From NCBI GenBank assembly GCA_903823115.1, contig CAIJRN010000042.1, positions 1 through 64,000 of the forward strand: a stretch of DNA of 64,000 bases, read 5' to 3'. Both the position numbers and the translations under genes were made by a program. The notes beneath the pieces were generated by a model that worked only from the letters and a program-made list of their open reading frames with translations, ran no database searches and was not told the origin of the DNA. This DNA is from an uncultured cyanobacterium (lineage in GTDB: Bacteria > Cyanobacteriota > Cyanobacteriia > PCC-6307 > Cyanobiaceae). Positions 36,642 through 47,446 of the stretch are shown one piece after another. Positions within the stretch are counted from its first letter, which is position 1, and each line of letters starts with the position of its first letter.

Positions 36642-37358
36642 ATGACCTTCTCCCTTCCTGAGCGTCTGGGCCGTCCTGCCCTGGCCGGTGGTCTGATCGT
36701 CTCGGTGCAGGCCCCCGAGGGCTCAGCTCTGCGCGATCCCGCCGTGATCGCCGCCATGGCGGAGGCCAGCCTGGCCAATGGGGCCGTGGGGGTTCGGCTG
36801 GAGAGCCCCGAACACATCGGAGCGGTGCGGCGCCGCTGCCCCGAGGCCCTGATCATTGGTCTGTGGAAGCGCAGCTTTAGCGATAGTCCCGTCTACATCA
36901 CGCCAGGCTGGCCGGAGATTGAGGCGGTGTGGGCCGCAGGTGCCGACGTGGTGGCGATCGATGCCACCGAGCGGCATCGACCCGATGGCCAGCGGCTGGA
37001 GGAGCTGGTCGCTCGTTCCGCGGCCGAACTGGGGGCGCCGTTGATGGCCGATATCGACAGCCTCGCCAATGGTCTGCGGGCCGCTGAGCTCGGCTGCGCC
37101 TGGGTGGGCACCACCCTCTATGGCTACACCGAGGCCAGCGCCGGCCGCAGGTTGCCGGCCCTGGATCTGCTGGGGCCGCTGCGCTCCCAGCTGCCCGCGG
37201 CAACCCTGTTGATCTGTGAGGGTGGCATTGCCTCGGCGGACCAGGCCAGCCTCGCTCTCGGGGCCGGGGCTGATGCCGTGGTGGTGGGCACGGCGATCAC
37301 GGGCGTGGATCTTCAGGTGGCGGCCTATGTGCGCACGCTGGCAGCGGTCCCAACCTGA
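36642..37358 (+). CDS. nanE: Putative N-acetylmannosamine-6-phosphate 2-epimerase
   Basis: Interconverts ManNAc-6-P and GlcNAc-6-P. The 238-residue TIM-barrel product has NanE motifs: GGLIVSVQAPEGSALRD near 16-32, GVRLESPEHI, LWKRSFSDSPVYITP with the catalytic Lys, ADVVAIDATERHRPDG, ADIDSLANGLRAAELG and late GGIASADQ/GADAVVVGTAIT. In cyanobacteria it likely serves amino-sugar salvage rather than sialic acid use, and no nanA or nanK is seen here. It starts 11 bases after the unknown gene. Confidence 0.9.
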   Translation: MTFSLPERLGRPALAGGLIVSVQAPEGSALRDPAVIAAMAEASLANGAVGVRLESPEHIGAVRRRCPEALIIGLWKRSFSDSPVYITPGWPEIEAVWAAGADVVAIDATERHRPDGQRLEELVARSAAELGAPLMADIDSLANGLRAAELGCAWVGTTLYGYTEASAGRRLPALDLLGPLRSQLPAATLLICEGGIASADQASLALGAGADAVVVGTAITGVDLQVAAYVRTLAAVPT

Positions 37359-37723
37359 GACCGGATGGCGGCGTGATCACGGCCAGTCTCAGAACCTTGA
37401 GGGGAGATGCTCTGCCGTGACCGTGATCATGGCTGCGGGGTCATCCAGGCTTCTGTGGCTTTGTGCTGGGTCCCTGAATCGCGATCGCGCTGCTCAAGGC
37501 CACTGGCATCGGGTTCAGCTCGAGCCCATTGCCCTCCAGGTTCAGTTCGGTGCCTGTGCTGAAGCTGCGGTGGCTCCACTGAGGTGTCAGAGGCTGTTGG
37601 TTCCAAAGCCAAGGATTTGTATCGCGGCTGTCTCAAGGGCAGCGAGACTGGTCACCATGGGAAGGCGTCATTGACCAGCGTGGACGGACACAAGCCTGAC
37701 TGTCCACGGCTGGGAAGGTTGTC
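37359..37723. other. Intergenic region, nothing recognised
   Basis: The 365 bases between nanE and the small exported gene show no gene, tRNA or terminator I can support. Confidence 0.5.
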
Positions 37724-37930
37724 ATGCGATTCCTGGTTCCTCTGTCCTGCTCTGTGACCTGCGGTGGCGTTGCCCTGTTCGGCAGCGTGCTGTTCGGCTT
37801 GCCGATGAGCACGCTTCACCTGGTCCAGATGCAGGCCCTCAACCGGGAGCTGGGCAAGCTCTGCAGTGACCCGCCACAGAAAGCCCTCAGCGTCTGTCGC
37901 CTGCATGCGCGACTGCTGAGGGATCTCTGA
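37724..37930 (+). CDS. Small exported or membrane protein
   Basis: The 68-residue product begins with a signal-like hydrophobic segment (MRFLVPLSCSVTCGGVALFG) and continues LVQMQALNRELGKLC with further cysteines, suggesting a small periplasmic or anchored protein. A Shine-Dalgarno-like GGGAAGG precedes the ATG. Family unknown. It converges on groEL, 26 bases away. Confidence 0.55.
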   Translation: MRFLVPLSCSVTCGGVALFGSVLFGLPMSTLHLVQMQALNRELGKLCSDPPQKALSVCRLHARLLRDL

Positions 37931-37956
37931 GACGCTGTGGGGTGGGCCGCTGGGGC

Positions 37957-39681
<1,725 letters not shown>

Positions 39682-39775
39682 TCAACGGTCAGCGACCCTG
39701 CGGTGGGGAAAGCCGAATGGCCCCGGGAGGGTCCTCAGCCTGCGCCGCAGCGGTCGCCTCGATAACGTCCAGATC

Positions 39776-40033
39776 ATGGATGACCTGCTGCAGCAGACGA
39801 TCGACACGGCCGTGGCCAGTGCGGCGGCAGAGGCTGGGCTGGGCCCGGCAACCACCGCCAACGGCATGGTGTTTCTGCTGATTGCGGCCCTTGGTCTGCT
39901 GATGGCTCTGGTGTACGTGCCGGTGCGGCTGTTCCTGACGATCACTGCCCGCAGCCGCCGGCTGCGCCTGCTGCAGAAGATCAGACGCCTGCGGGAGGAT
40001 CTCGGCCAGCCCCTGGTGGCAGAACAGTCCTGA
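39776..40033 (+). CDS. Small membrane protein, cyanobacterial unknown
   Basis: The 85-residue product has an N-terminal Ala-rich helix, one clear transmembrane segment (GMVFLLIAALGLLMALVYVP) and a basic C-terminal helix (RLRLLQKIRRLREDLG). It is divergent from groEL with 142 bases between, and converges on fabG (22 bases). It looks like a real short gene, but no function can be assigned. Confidence 0.65.
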   Translation: MDDLLQQTIDTAVASAAAEAGLGPATTANGMVFLLIAALGLLMALVYVPVRLFLTITARSRRLRLLQKIRRLREDLGQPLVAEQS

Positions 40034-40055
40034 GGCCGCCGCTGCCTTGCCCCGT

Positions 40056-40853
40056 TCAGCGCATCACCATGCCGCCATCGACCTGTAGCACCTGGCCGGT
40101 GATGTAGGCGGCCGCGGCATCGGCCGCCAGGAAGCGCACCGCCCCAGCCACTTCGGCCGGGCTGCCGAGGCGATTCAGGGGGATCATCTTGAGGATTGCC
40201 TCCCGGTCGAGTTTCTCGGTCATGTCGCTGGCGATGAAGCCCGGGGCCACGGCGTTGACGGTGACGCCGCGGGTGGCGAACTCGGCGGCATTGCTGCGGG
40301 TGAGTCCCAGCAGCCCAGCCTTGGCGGCGCTGTAGTTGGCCTGGCCCGCATTGCCCATCAGGGCCACCACCGAGGTGATGTTGATGATGCGTCCGCGGCG
40401 GGCCTTGAGCATCAACTTGCTGGCAGCCCTCGTGCAGAGGAAGACTCCCGTGAGATTGAGGTCGATGACGCTCTGCCAGTCGGCGGTCTTCATGCGCAGC
40501 AGCAGGCCGTCGCGGGTGATGCCGGCATTGTTGACCAGCACATCAAGGCGCCCCTGCCGTTCCTGCACCGCCTTGAACAGGCCCTCCACCTGCTGTTCAT
40601 CGCTGACATTGGCCTGGTGGCTCCAGGCCTTGCCGCCGGCGGCCTCGATCGCTGCCACCACCTCGGCGGCCGCTGCGGCGGAATTGGCGTAGTTCACCAC
40701 GACGATGAAGCCTGCGGCGGCGAGGTTCTCGGCGATGGCACGGCCGATGCCCCGGCTGGCGCCGGTCACGAGGGCAACGGCTGCGCCGCCGGCGGCGGTG
40801 GCGGTGGCGGCAGTGGCGGTGGCCTGATCGGAGCCTGGGGTGGCGCTGGACAT
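40056..40853 (-). CDS. fabG: 3-oxoacyl-[acyl-carrier-protein] reductase
   Basis: An NADPH-dependent ketoacyl reductase of fatty acid elongation. The 265-residue short-chain dehydrogenase has the Rossmann motif TGASRGIGRAIAENL, the NNAG motif in VLVNNAGITRDGLLLRM, the catalytic Ser/Tyr/Lys set in NITSVVALMG and YSAAKAGLLG, and the FabG-type ending GQVLQVDGGMVM. The first 25 residues are an Ala/Thr-rich extension. It is preceded on the minus strand by a potassium-channel gene, 41 bases away. Confidence 0.95.
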   Translation of the reverse strand: MSSATPGSDQATATAATATAAGGAAVALVTGASRGIGRAIAENLAAAGFIVVVNYANSAAAAAEVVAAIEAAGGKAWSHQANVSDEQQVEGLFKAVQERQGRLDVLVNNAGITRDGLLLRMKTADWQSVIDLNLTGVFLCTRAASKLMLKARRGRIINITSVVALMGNAGQANYSAAKAGLLGLTRSNAAEFATRGVTVNAVAPGFIASDMTEKLDREAILKMIPLNRLGSPAEVAGAVRFLAADAAAAYITGQVLQVDGGMVMR

Positions 40854-40894
40854 GGGATCGGGACAGCTGCGCCGGCGATCGTATGGCCTCGCCC

Positions 40895-42019
40895 TCAGGC
40901 GGTCATCGGGCTTTCCTCCACCACCGCTGCCCCCAGCAGGGCCCGGAAGCGGGCGAGCTGTTCCTTGCTGCCCATGACCACCATCAGCTGGCCGGGAATC
41001 ACCTGGACGTCGCCGCCGGGATTGGCGATCAGCTCCGGCCCTCCCCTGACATAGGTGCTGCCGCGATAGGCGTAGGGATTGCTGATGCTCGGCTCCGGAT
41101 TTCGCACCGCCAGCACCAGGGCGCCGGTGCGGCGGCGCAGATGCAGATCCTGCAGGGTCCGGCCCAGCAGCTCGCCGAGCATGGCGGGCTCATCGCTGAG
41201 CTGGAACTCCTCGATCTCGCAGTCGGAACCGGCCAGTAGATCCATGAAATCCACCGAGAGCGGTCGCAGGGCGGTGGCGGCCATGGTGCGGCCACCGGCC
41301 ACATAGGGGCTGATCACCCGGTCGGCGCCGGCCTGACGCAGTTTGCGTTCAGCTTCTTCGCTATCGGAGCGGGCGATCAGCCGCAGCTTGGGGGCCATGG
41401 CCCGGGCGCTGAGCACCACATAGAGATTGGCGGCATCGTTGGGGAGGGCCGCCACCAGGCTGCGGCATCGAAGGATGCCTGCCTCCAGCAGGGTTTCATC
41501 GAGGGTGGCATCGGCGAGCAGCACCGGCAGACCCTTTTCCTCGGCGGCTTCGCGCCGTTCCTGGTCCATCTCGACGACCAGCAGGGAAATGCCTTCCTGG
41601 CTCAGCTGGGCGGCGATTTCCCGGCCGATCCGGCCGTACCCGCAGAGGATCACGTGGTCTTGCATCGTTTGAACCCAGTCGATGAAGCGACGTTGGCGCA
41701 GTTTGCGGAAGTAGCCGGCCTCCGTCAGGGTCACCAGGCTGCGGATGGTCAACTGCACCACCACCACACCGCCGATGATCGAAAACACCGTGACCACCCG
41801 GCCGGCTGCCGTGAGGGGATGCACCTCGCCGTAGCCGATGGTGGCAATGGTGATCGACACCATCCAGTAGCAGTCTCCCCAGTCCCAGCCCTCGGTGATC
41901 TTGTAGCCGACCGCGCTGAGATTGATCACCAGGATCAGTGCCACCAGCGGCAGCAACCAGGGCCGCTTGGAGCGGGAGGTGGGGGGCGATCGGCGGAACC
42001 AGGGGCGACGGGACTTCAT
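40895..42019 (-). CDS. Two-helix potassium channel with RCK (TrkA) domains
   Basis: The 374-residue protein begins with a basic stretch, two membrane helices, and between them the pore loop SITIATIGYGEVHP, which contains the K+ selectivity filter TIGYG. A cytoplasmic RCK/TrkA-N domain follows (VILCGYGRIGREIAAQL) with a bound-nucleotide Rossmann motif, then a TrkA-C domain. This is the MthK/Kch-like architecture of ligand-gated K+ channels. It shares its strand with fabG and is likely in one transcription unit with the GT9-like gene upstream. Confidence 0.92.
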   Translation of the reverse strand: MKSRRPWFRRSPPTSRSKRPWLLPLVALILVINLSAVGYKITEGWDWGDCYWMVSITIATIGYGEVHPLTAAGRVVTVFSIIGGVVVVQLTIRSLVTLTEAGYFRKLRQRRFIDWVQTMQDHVILCGYGRIGREIAAQLSQEGISLLVVEMDQERREAAEEKGLPVLLADATLDETLLEAGILRCRSLVAALPNDAANLYVVLSARAMAPKLRLIARSDSEEAERKLRQAGADRVISPYVAGGRTMAATALRPLSVDFMDLLAGSDCEIEEFQLSDEPAMLGELLGRTLQDLHLRRRTGALVLAVRNPEPSISNPYAYRGSTYVRGGPELIANPGGDVQVIPGQLMVVMGSKEQLARFRALLGAAVVEESPMTA

Positions 42020-42040
42020 CGCCCTGGAGCCTGCAGGGGC

Positions 42041-42883
42041 TCAGGCCAGTCCCAGGGCCGCGAGCACGTCGTCAGGGGAGAGGGCATCGAGGCCGGCGGC
42101 GGCTGTCAGTCCTTTTACTCCCGGCCGCTGCGGCAGGCTGTTGTGATCGCGGCCGAGGGCCACCATCGGCACGCCGCAGAGCAGGGCCAGTTCCTCGCTG
42201 AGGGGATCACTGGCCAGCACCACGTCGCTGGCGGCGACCAGAGCGGCCCGCTGCAGGATGTGGGCTGCATCGGCTGGGCCAACCTCCAGGCTGCGCAAGG
42301 CGGGCAGGTTGGTGCGGATCCGGTTGGGCAGTTCCTGCCAGCGCTCGCCGGGCCAGTCGCCAGGCACTTTGGCCGGGGCCAGTAGCAGCATCGGCCCGTC
42401 GCCGGCGGGCAGGGAGGCGTTGGCCTGATCGAGCTGGGGCCTGGCCAGGCTGAGGCGGAAGCTTTCAGCCTCCAGTCGCACACCGATGGGTTGCAGATAG
42501 GCGGCCAGGGCCTGGCTGGCCCAGCCTCCCTGGGGCGGCGTCGCGATGGTGGTGGCCGAAAATCCCCCTCGGGCGATGCGGGTGGGGATGTGACTCATTG
42601 AGAGCATCAGATCCACCTGCCGGCCACCGGCCAGGTTGATGCTGACCTGAAAATCAGGCTCCCGTACGCAACCCAGCAGGTTGGCCCAGTCCGCCAGGCT
42701 GGCGTCACCGAAGTTGAAGGGGATCAACTTCTCCACAGCAGGCAGCAGGCTCCAGACACCGGCGACGGCGGGGGCGCAGGCCACCTGGATGGCGAAGTTC
42801 AGCTGCTGGGCCACCGCTGCCACGGCCGGCAAAGCCTGGAGCTGCTCGACTGCATCGCCCGGAATCAGGAACAGTGCACGCAT
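42041..42883 (-). CDS. Glycosyltransferase family 9-like (ADP-heptose:LPS-type) protein
   Basis: The 280-residue product begins [21 protein letters not shown] and has two Rossmann-type halves. The C-terminal part reads [31 protein letters not shown], where the SDPL segment takes the place of the SDSGxxH/LAxAxGxPxVAL signature of family 9 enzymes. That may mean altered activity. Family 9 enzymes build the LPS core, though many cyanobacteria lack heptose. ATG 42883 is used because the preceding in-frame TTG at 42886 is weaker. It is divergent from ispD. Confidence 0.72.
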   Translation of the reverse strand: MRALFLIPGDAVEQLQALPAVAAVAQQLNFAIQVACAPAVAGVWSLLPAVEKLIPFNFGDASLADWANLLGCVREPDFQVSINLAGGRQVDLMLSMSHIPTRIARGGFSATTIATPPQGGWASQALAAYLQPIGVRLEAESFRLSLARPQLDQANASLPAGDGPMLLLAPAKVPGDWPGERWQELPNRIRTNLPALRSLEVGPADAAHILQRAALVAASDVVLASDPLSEELALLCGVPMVALGRDHNSLPQRPGVKGLTAAAGLDALSPDDVLAALGLA

Positions 42884-42946
42884 CAATCAGATGGGACCGG
42901 GCGGCCTGATTGTATGGAGCGTGGTCCTGTTCAATCGACCCGAACC

Positions 42947-42952
42947 GGAGGT
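42947..42952 (+). promoter_or_regulatory. Ribosome-binding site for ispD
   Basis: GGAGGT ends four bases before the GTG at 42957 and supports that start over the GTG at 42951, which it overlaps. Confidence 0.7.
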
Positions 42953-42956
42953 GCTT

Positions 42957-43640
42957 GTGCATTTGCTGATCGCCGCCGCCGGCAGTGGCCGCCGCATGGG
43001 CAGCACCGGAAACAAGCTGTTGCTCGAGGTGGCTGGTCGACCGGTGCTGGCCTGGACCCTGGATGCGGTCCTGGGCTGCAGGGCCATCACCTGGATCGGC
43101 ATCGTCGGACAGCCGGTGGATGCCGAGGCGATTGCCGCGATCGTGGCGGCGGCTCAACCGGATCGACCCGTGCAGTGGATCGTGGGGGGGGACACCCGCC
43201 AGGAGTCGGTGCGGCGGGGGTTGGAGGCTCTGCCGGCGGCGGCCCAAGGGGTGCTCATCCACGACGGGGCTCGCTGCCTGGTGAGTGAGGAACTTCTCGA
43301 ACGCGCTGTGGCGGCGGTACGAGCCGGTGAGGCGGTGATCGCTGCCACCCCTGTCACGGACACGATCAAGCGTGTGGATGGGGACGGCACGATCAGCGGC
43401 ACTCCCGATCGCAGCCAGCTCTGGGCAGCCCAGACCCCCCAGGGTTTCCCGGTGGAGCAGCTGCGGCAAGCCCATGGCCAGGCGGAGGCCGAAGGCTGGA
43501 GCGTCACCGATGATGCGGCCCTGTTTGAGCGGCTGGGTTGGCCGGTGCGGGTGTTGCCGGCCTCCCCCGCCAACATCAAGCTCACCACCCCCTTTGACCT
43601 GACGATCGCCGCAGCGGTGCTGGCTGGGAAGGTCCTCTAG
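42957..43640 (+). CDS. ispD: 2-C-methyl-D-erythritol 4-phosphate cytidylyltransferase
   Basis: The third step of the MEP isoprenoid pathway: CTP + MEP to CDP-ME, supplying carotenoids, phytol and quinones. The 227-residue product has [24 protein letters not shown] with the CTP-binding Arg/Lys residues, the central [20 protein letters not shown] and [10 protein letters not shown]. It starts at GTG 42957, guided by a good Shine-Dalgarno. It is divergent from the GT9-like gene, 73 bases between. Confidence 0.93.
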   Translation: MHLLIAAAGSGRRMGSTGNKLLLEVAGRPVLAWTLDAVLGCRAITWIGIVGQPVDAEAIAAIVAAAQPDRPVQWIVGGDTRQESVRRGLEALPAAAQGVLIHDGARCLVSEELLERAVAAVRAGEAVIAATPVTDTIKRVDGDGTISGTPDRSQLWAAQTPQGFPVEQLRQAHGQAEAEGWSVTDDAALFERLGWPVRVLPASPANIKLTTPFDLTIAAAVLAGKVL

Positions 43641-43928
43641 GAGCCTCTGGCATTCAGGCCCTACAACGGTTCCAGGCCACGTGCTGCCGGGACGCGATTC
43701 CGGATCGAATCGAGCGGGGTCGACGCTCGCGTGGCGCGGTGGTGACGAGATCCATCTGGCTCCATCGAGTGCTGGCTTGGCAGCCCGTAGCGGATGGGCT
43801 GAGATGGGCCTTCAGGACATGGTTTCGGCAGCTGGGTCTGGACTGTGCCGACTGTGCAAGTGCCACACAGCCCTTGCTAACCAGAAGTGGTGCTGCAAGA
43901 CTTCTTTACATTTAACAGTATTTTTTTG

Positions 43929-44723
43929 ATGGCCGGTTCCAGCCAGCGCAATGTTGACAGTCGGGATTGTGCCTCCCTCAGGGTCCGTTTCGGATTGCGT
44001 TCGTTGCTGGGCCTGCCGGTGTTGATGGCCCTGGGCCTGGGCACCTTGCCCGCCCGGGCGCTGCCAGCCGCCTCCGTCCAGTTGTTCCGCATCAATGGCA
44101 ATGGCGTCAAGACGATGCCGGCCATCAGTGACGCCCTCGATCGTGCCCAGCTCCAGCAAACCACGCTGGCCCAGGCGTCTCAGCCAGCCAAGCCGGTGGT
44201 AGAGCTCGTTGCCCAGAGCGATCCGGCCGCACTTGGCTCCCTCTCCAGCTACAGCCAATCGTTTGTCGGGGCGCTGCCGGCGAACCTCTCCGGCAATCTC
44301 AGGATTGTTTACATCGATCCCAACACCGGCACCATCGGCCAGGTGCTTGAAGAAATTGATGTCAATGGGCCCAATGTCACCATCAGTCCCGATCGTCTGA
44401 AGATCACGATCCGACTGCAGCCCACCAGCACGATCCAGCCTGGGCAGACGGTGATGCTGCAGCTGCCCTCCACCAACCTGGCTGGTGATCCGATCATCTA
44501 CCCCTACCACCTGGCGAGCACTCCCTGCCAGTTCACGGTCACGGCTGTTTCCACCCTTCCTGTCGTTCCCGTGCCCGCTGCTCCCCTGGCAGCGGCTGCC
44601 GCTCCTGGGTTCCCCATCTGGGCCGTTGTGCTGGGGGCCCTGGTGGTCGGTGGTGTTGTCACCGCCATTGTCACCAGTAGCGGTAGTCAAGGTGGCGGCG
44701 GCACAAATAACAGTTCTCAGTAA
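43929..44723 (+). CDS. Exported unknown with C-terminal membrane anchor
   Basis: The 264-residue product has an N-terminal signal region (LLGLPVLMALGLGTLPARALPAA), a central beta-type domain (LSGNLRIVYIDPN, RLKITIRLQPTSTIQPGQTVMLQLPST, VNGPNVTIS) and, near residue 220-245, a strong hydrophobic segment (FPIWAVVLGALVVGGVVTAIV), then a Gly/Asn/Ser tail. It looks like a periplasmic, membrane-tethered protein of unknown role. A T-rich stretch lies just before ATG 43929. A second small secreted gene follows after 64 bases. Confidence 0.6.
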   Translation: MAGSSQRNVDSRDCASLRVRFGLRSLLGLPVLMALGLGTLPARALPAASVQLFRINGNGVKTMPAISDALDRAQLQQTTLAQASQPAKPVVELVAQSDPAALGSLSSYSQSFVGALPANLSGNLRIVYIDPNTGTIGQVLEEIDVNGPNVTISPDRLKITIRLQPTSTIQPGQTVMLQLPSTNLAGDPIIYPYHLASTPCQFTVTAVSTLPVVPVPAAPLAAAAAPGFPIWAVVLGALVVGGVVTAIVTSSGSQGGGGTNNSSQ

Positions 44724-44787
44724 TATCCAGGCTTCGTTCTTCTTGATTGGCCTAAATCGTCCCCTGTTCTCATAACACGTTCGTCCG

Positions 44788-45114
44788 ATGTTCAGCCTCA
44801 CTCCCTCCACTCTTCGCTGCGGTTCTGCCGCTTGTCTGATTTTCGGCCTGGCGGTTGGTGGTGAATCGGCTCTGCCTGGAGCCTCCGTTGCTGGCCAGGC
44901 CAGTGTTCCCCCTTGCCAGCAATCCCAGCTGGTGGCTTCAGCAACCTCGGCTCAAGCCCAGACCGGTCGTGGCGCAGCAACCTCCACGCTCAGTGGTTCC
45001 CTGCTGGCCCAGGCCCTGCCCAGCCAGCCGGCTGGCCCTGAAGTGGGTGAACCTGCCTGCACCTACGATCCACCCCTTCCTGCCAAGCGCCGGATCATCC
45101 GCGGCCTCTGGTGA
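44788..45114 (+). CDS. Small secreted protein, unknown
   Basis: The 108-residue product has a signal-type N-terminus (CGSAACLIFGLAVGGESAL) and a Ser/Ala/Gln/Pro-rich mature part with paired cysteines (PPCQQS, PACTYDPP). No family is recognised. It follows the anchored unknown by 64 bases, so the two may be partners. Confidence 0.5.
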   Translation: MFSLTPSTLRCGSAACLIFGLAVGGESALPGASVAGQASVPPCQQSQLVASATSAQAQTGRGAATSTLSGSLLAQALPSQPAGPEVGEPACTYDPPLPAKRRIIRGLW

Positions 45115-45538
45115 GCGTTGCTGAGCTGATCCCAGTCCCTGGCTGAGCGCCTGTTTCCCATCCGATTCGCCAAGCTGTCAGCGGTTTGGCGCAACCGTTG
45201 TCATCCGTGACGGCTGCCCTGGTGAAGTCTGCATCGGTCATGGGCTGCGTTGCTGAACGTGTGGGGGCGGGTTGCGTCGCAGTTTCCCTGACGACCTTGA
45301 TGGCTGGGGCCAGCGACGATCTGTCCATTTGCCTTGCAAGGCTGTAGTTGCTTCCTCGACTTTTGTCTGGCACTGGGTTGGCCATCAGCAACATTTGCAG
45401 CGATTGGATTGCTGTTGGTTTGAATGCTGCTGCTTTGATTGGGTTTGAGGCATCTGTTGCGCGAAGAGAGTTGCTGTTGGTCCGCTTGTTTTCGGGCGTT
45501 CTGCCTCTGTGGTCGGCGCTTCTGGGTATTTTTTCGCA
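45115..45538. other. Intergenic region, nothing recognised
   Basis: The 424 bases before the MscS gene contain no gene or RNA I can support. The 3' half (45350-45538) is T-rich on the plus strand, unlike the neighbours, and may be the MscS leader. Confidence 0.5.
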
Positions 45539-47404
45539 ATGCGAGCTGTGTCGTTGGGCTTGATGGCCTTCCTGCTGATGATCCTGGTATGGATGGCTTC
45601 AAGGTGGATGGCCGCGAGATTCATTGCTTCTCGGTTCACCGGTTTGCGGGTTTGTCGTAACGGGCCGCAGTCCTCCGGCCTGACTGGCCTTGGCCCGCTT
45701 GCCAGGGGGCGGCTTGGTCTGGCGGCTGGCCTGGCTGTCTTGTTTCTGGTGATCACTCCGGCCCATGCCGCCGGGGTCACGGCAGCACCCCTCCTCCAGG
45801 TCGCGGCCACGGAGCCAGCCCTCGCTCAAGCAGCTGGTGTGCCAGTGGCCCCTGGTTCGCCGTCTCCGTTGCCGGATCCGGTTCACCGTGCTGCCAATCC
45901 CGTTCCGGCCTGGGTCACCCTGGAGGGGCGGCGGGTGATCGAGATCCGTTCCGCCGCCGGTGCTCAGGCCCCCGAGGGGGTGGCGCGGCGGGCCTCCGAA
46001 GACCTGCGGAGCCTGGCGGAAAGCAGGGTGGCGCCGGAGCAGGTGCAGGTGCGCGAAGTGCCGCCCTATTCCATGATCGGTCTGGTGGGAGATGACGGTC
46101 GTTTCTCCCCCCGGCTGGCGATTGATGATCGGGCTGGGGCGGCCTTCGGCATCTCCCGCGCCGAACTGGCGGATCAATATCGCGACCAGTTGCGCGGAGC
46201 CATCCGTCAGTTCCGCAGCAGCCACACGCCCCTGAGCTGGCTGCGGGGGACGGCCCTGGCCTTGCTGGTGCTGGCCATTTATCTGCTCTGGATCCGGGGC
46301 CAGAACTGGCTCAACCGGCGCCTGGCCCTGAGGATCGAGCAGCGGGCTCGCCTCGGCGGCCCGGGCCTGCGACTCGGCGGCGCCCAGGTGCTTGATCTCG
46401 AGCAGGTGCGTGAGGCCCTGCAATTGCTGCGCCGGTTGGGGCATTGGAGCCTGCTGCTGCTGATCAGCTACCTGCTGGTTCCCCTGCTGCTCGGCTTGTT
46501 CCCGCCCACCCAGGTGATCGCCGAGGGGTTGCGAACCCACCTGCTGCATCTGATTGAACGCTTGTTCGCCGGGCTGTACGCCTCGATCCCCAGCCTGCTG
46601 ACGATCCTGTTGATCCTGGCCATCACCCGCCTGGCCATGCAGGGTTGCGGCGCCTGGTTCCAGGCGATCGAGCGCGGCCGGCTGCAGTTCCCCGGTTTCT
46701 ATCCGGAATGGGCCAGGCCCACTGGACGGCTGATGGCCGCGGCGATCCTGATGGCCGGCCTGGTGATCGCCTTTCCCTACGTGCCAGGTTCCGGCAGCAA
46801 GATATTCCAGGGGGCGGGCTTGTTCGTTGGGGTCCTGGCGGCCCTGGGTTCGAGTGCCGTGGCCACCAATGTGATCAGTGGCCTGATGTTGATCTACACC
46901 CGCGCCTTTCAGGAAGGGGATCGGGTGGAGATCAATGGCGTGGTGGGGCTGGTGCAGGATCGCGATCTGCTCGTGACCCGCATCCAGACCCCCCGCGATG
47001 AGCTGGTCAGCATTCCCAACGCCACGGTGATCACCTCCTCGATCATCAACTTCAGCTTCTCCCGCCGGGAGATCCAGCGGCCGGTGGCGGTCGCCACCAC
47101 GATCACCATCGGCTACGACGTGCCCTGGCGGCAGGTGCAGGCGCTGCTGCTGCAGGCGGCTCGCAGCACCGCGGGCATTGCCGCTGATCCGGAGCCCTTC
47201 GTGCTGCAGACGTCGCTCAATGACTTCCACATCAGCTATGAGCTCAACGCCCATGTGCTGGAGGTGAATCGCTACCGCGAAACCCTTTCGGACCTGTTGG
47301 CGGCGGTTCAGGACAGCTTTGCGGCGGCTGATGTCGAGATCATGTCGCCGGGCTACCACGCCATTCGCGACGGCAATGGGCGCACCGTGCCACCGCGGGG
47401 CTAG
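45539..47404 (+). CDS. Mechanosensitive ion channel (MscS family)
   Basis: A large MscS-like channel of 621 residues from ATG 45539. An N-terminal hydrophobic stretch and a signal-like segment (LGLAAGLAVLFLVITPAHAA) precede a periplasmic domain (about 70-235), followed by several helices. The MscS pore and beta domain has LFVGVLAALGSSAVATNVISGLMLIYTRAFQEGDRVEING at about 420-460, then a C-terminal domain with SFSRREIQRPVAVATTITIGYDV. It releases solutes during hypo-osmotic shock. The start is uncertain; a downstream ATG at 45593 would also include the signal-like segment. Confidence 0.85.
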   Translation: MRAVSLGLMAFLLMILVWMASRWMAARFIASRFTGLRVCRNGPQSSGLTGLGPLARGRLGLAAGLAVLFLVITPAHAAGVTAAPLLQVAATEPALAQAAGVPVAPGSPSPLPDPVHRAANPVPAWVTLEGRRVIEIRSAAGAQAPEGVARRASEDLRSLAESRVAPEQVQVREVPPYSMIGLVGDDGRFSPRLAIDDRAGAAFGISRAELADQYRDQLRGAIRQFRSSHTPLSWLRGTALALLVLAIYLLWIRGQNWLNRRLALRIEQRARLGGPGLRLGGAQVLDLEQVREALQLLRRLGHWSLLLLISYLLVPLLLGLFPPTQVIAEGLRTHLLHLIERLFAGLYASIPSLLTILLILAITRLAMQGCGAWFQAIERGRLQFPGFYPEWARPTGRLMAAAILMAGLVIAFPYVPGSGSKIFQGAGLFVGVLAALGSSAVATNVISGLMLIYTRAFQEGDRVEINGVVGLVQDRDLLVTRIQTPRDELVSIPNATVITSSIINFSFSRREIQRPVAVATTITIGYDVPWRQVQALLLQAARSTAGIAADPEPFVLQTSLNDFHISYELNAHVLEVNRYRETLSDLLAAVQDSFAAADVEIMSPGYHAIRDGNGRTVPPRG

Positions 47405-47446
47405 CTCGGCGCGATCAGGTCGCCTTCGACGCCGTTTCGTACGCCC

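Noticed and set aside
45599-47359. 586-codon minus-strand frame over the MscS gene
   Set aside because: Shadow with Gln/Gly/His bias; the MscS frame has a clear channel domain.
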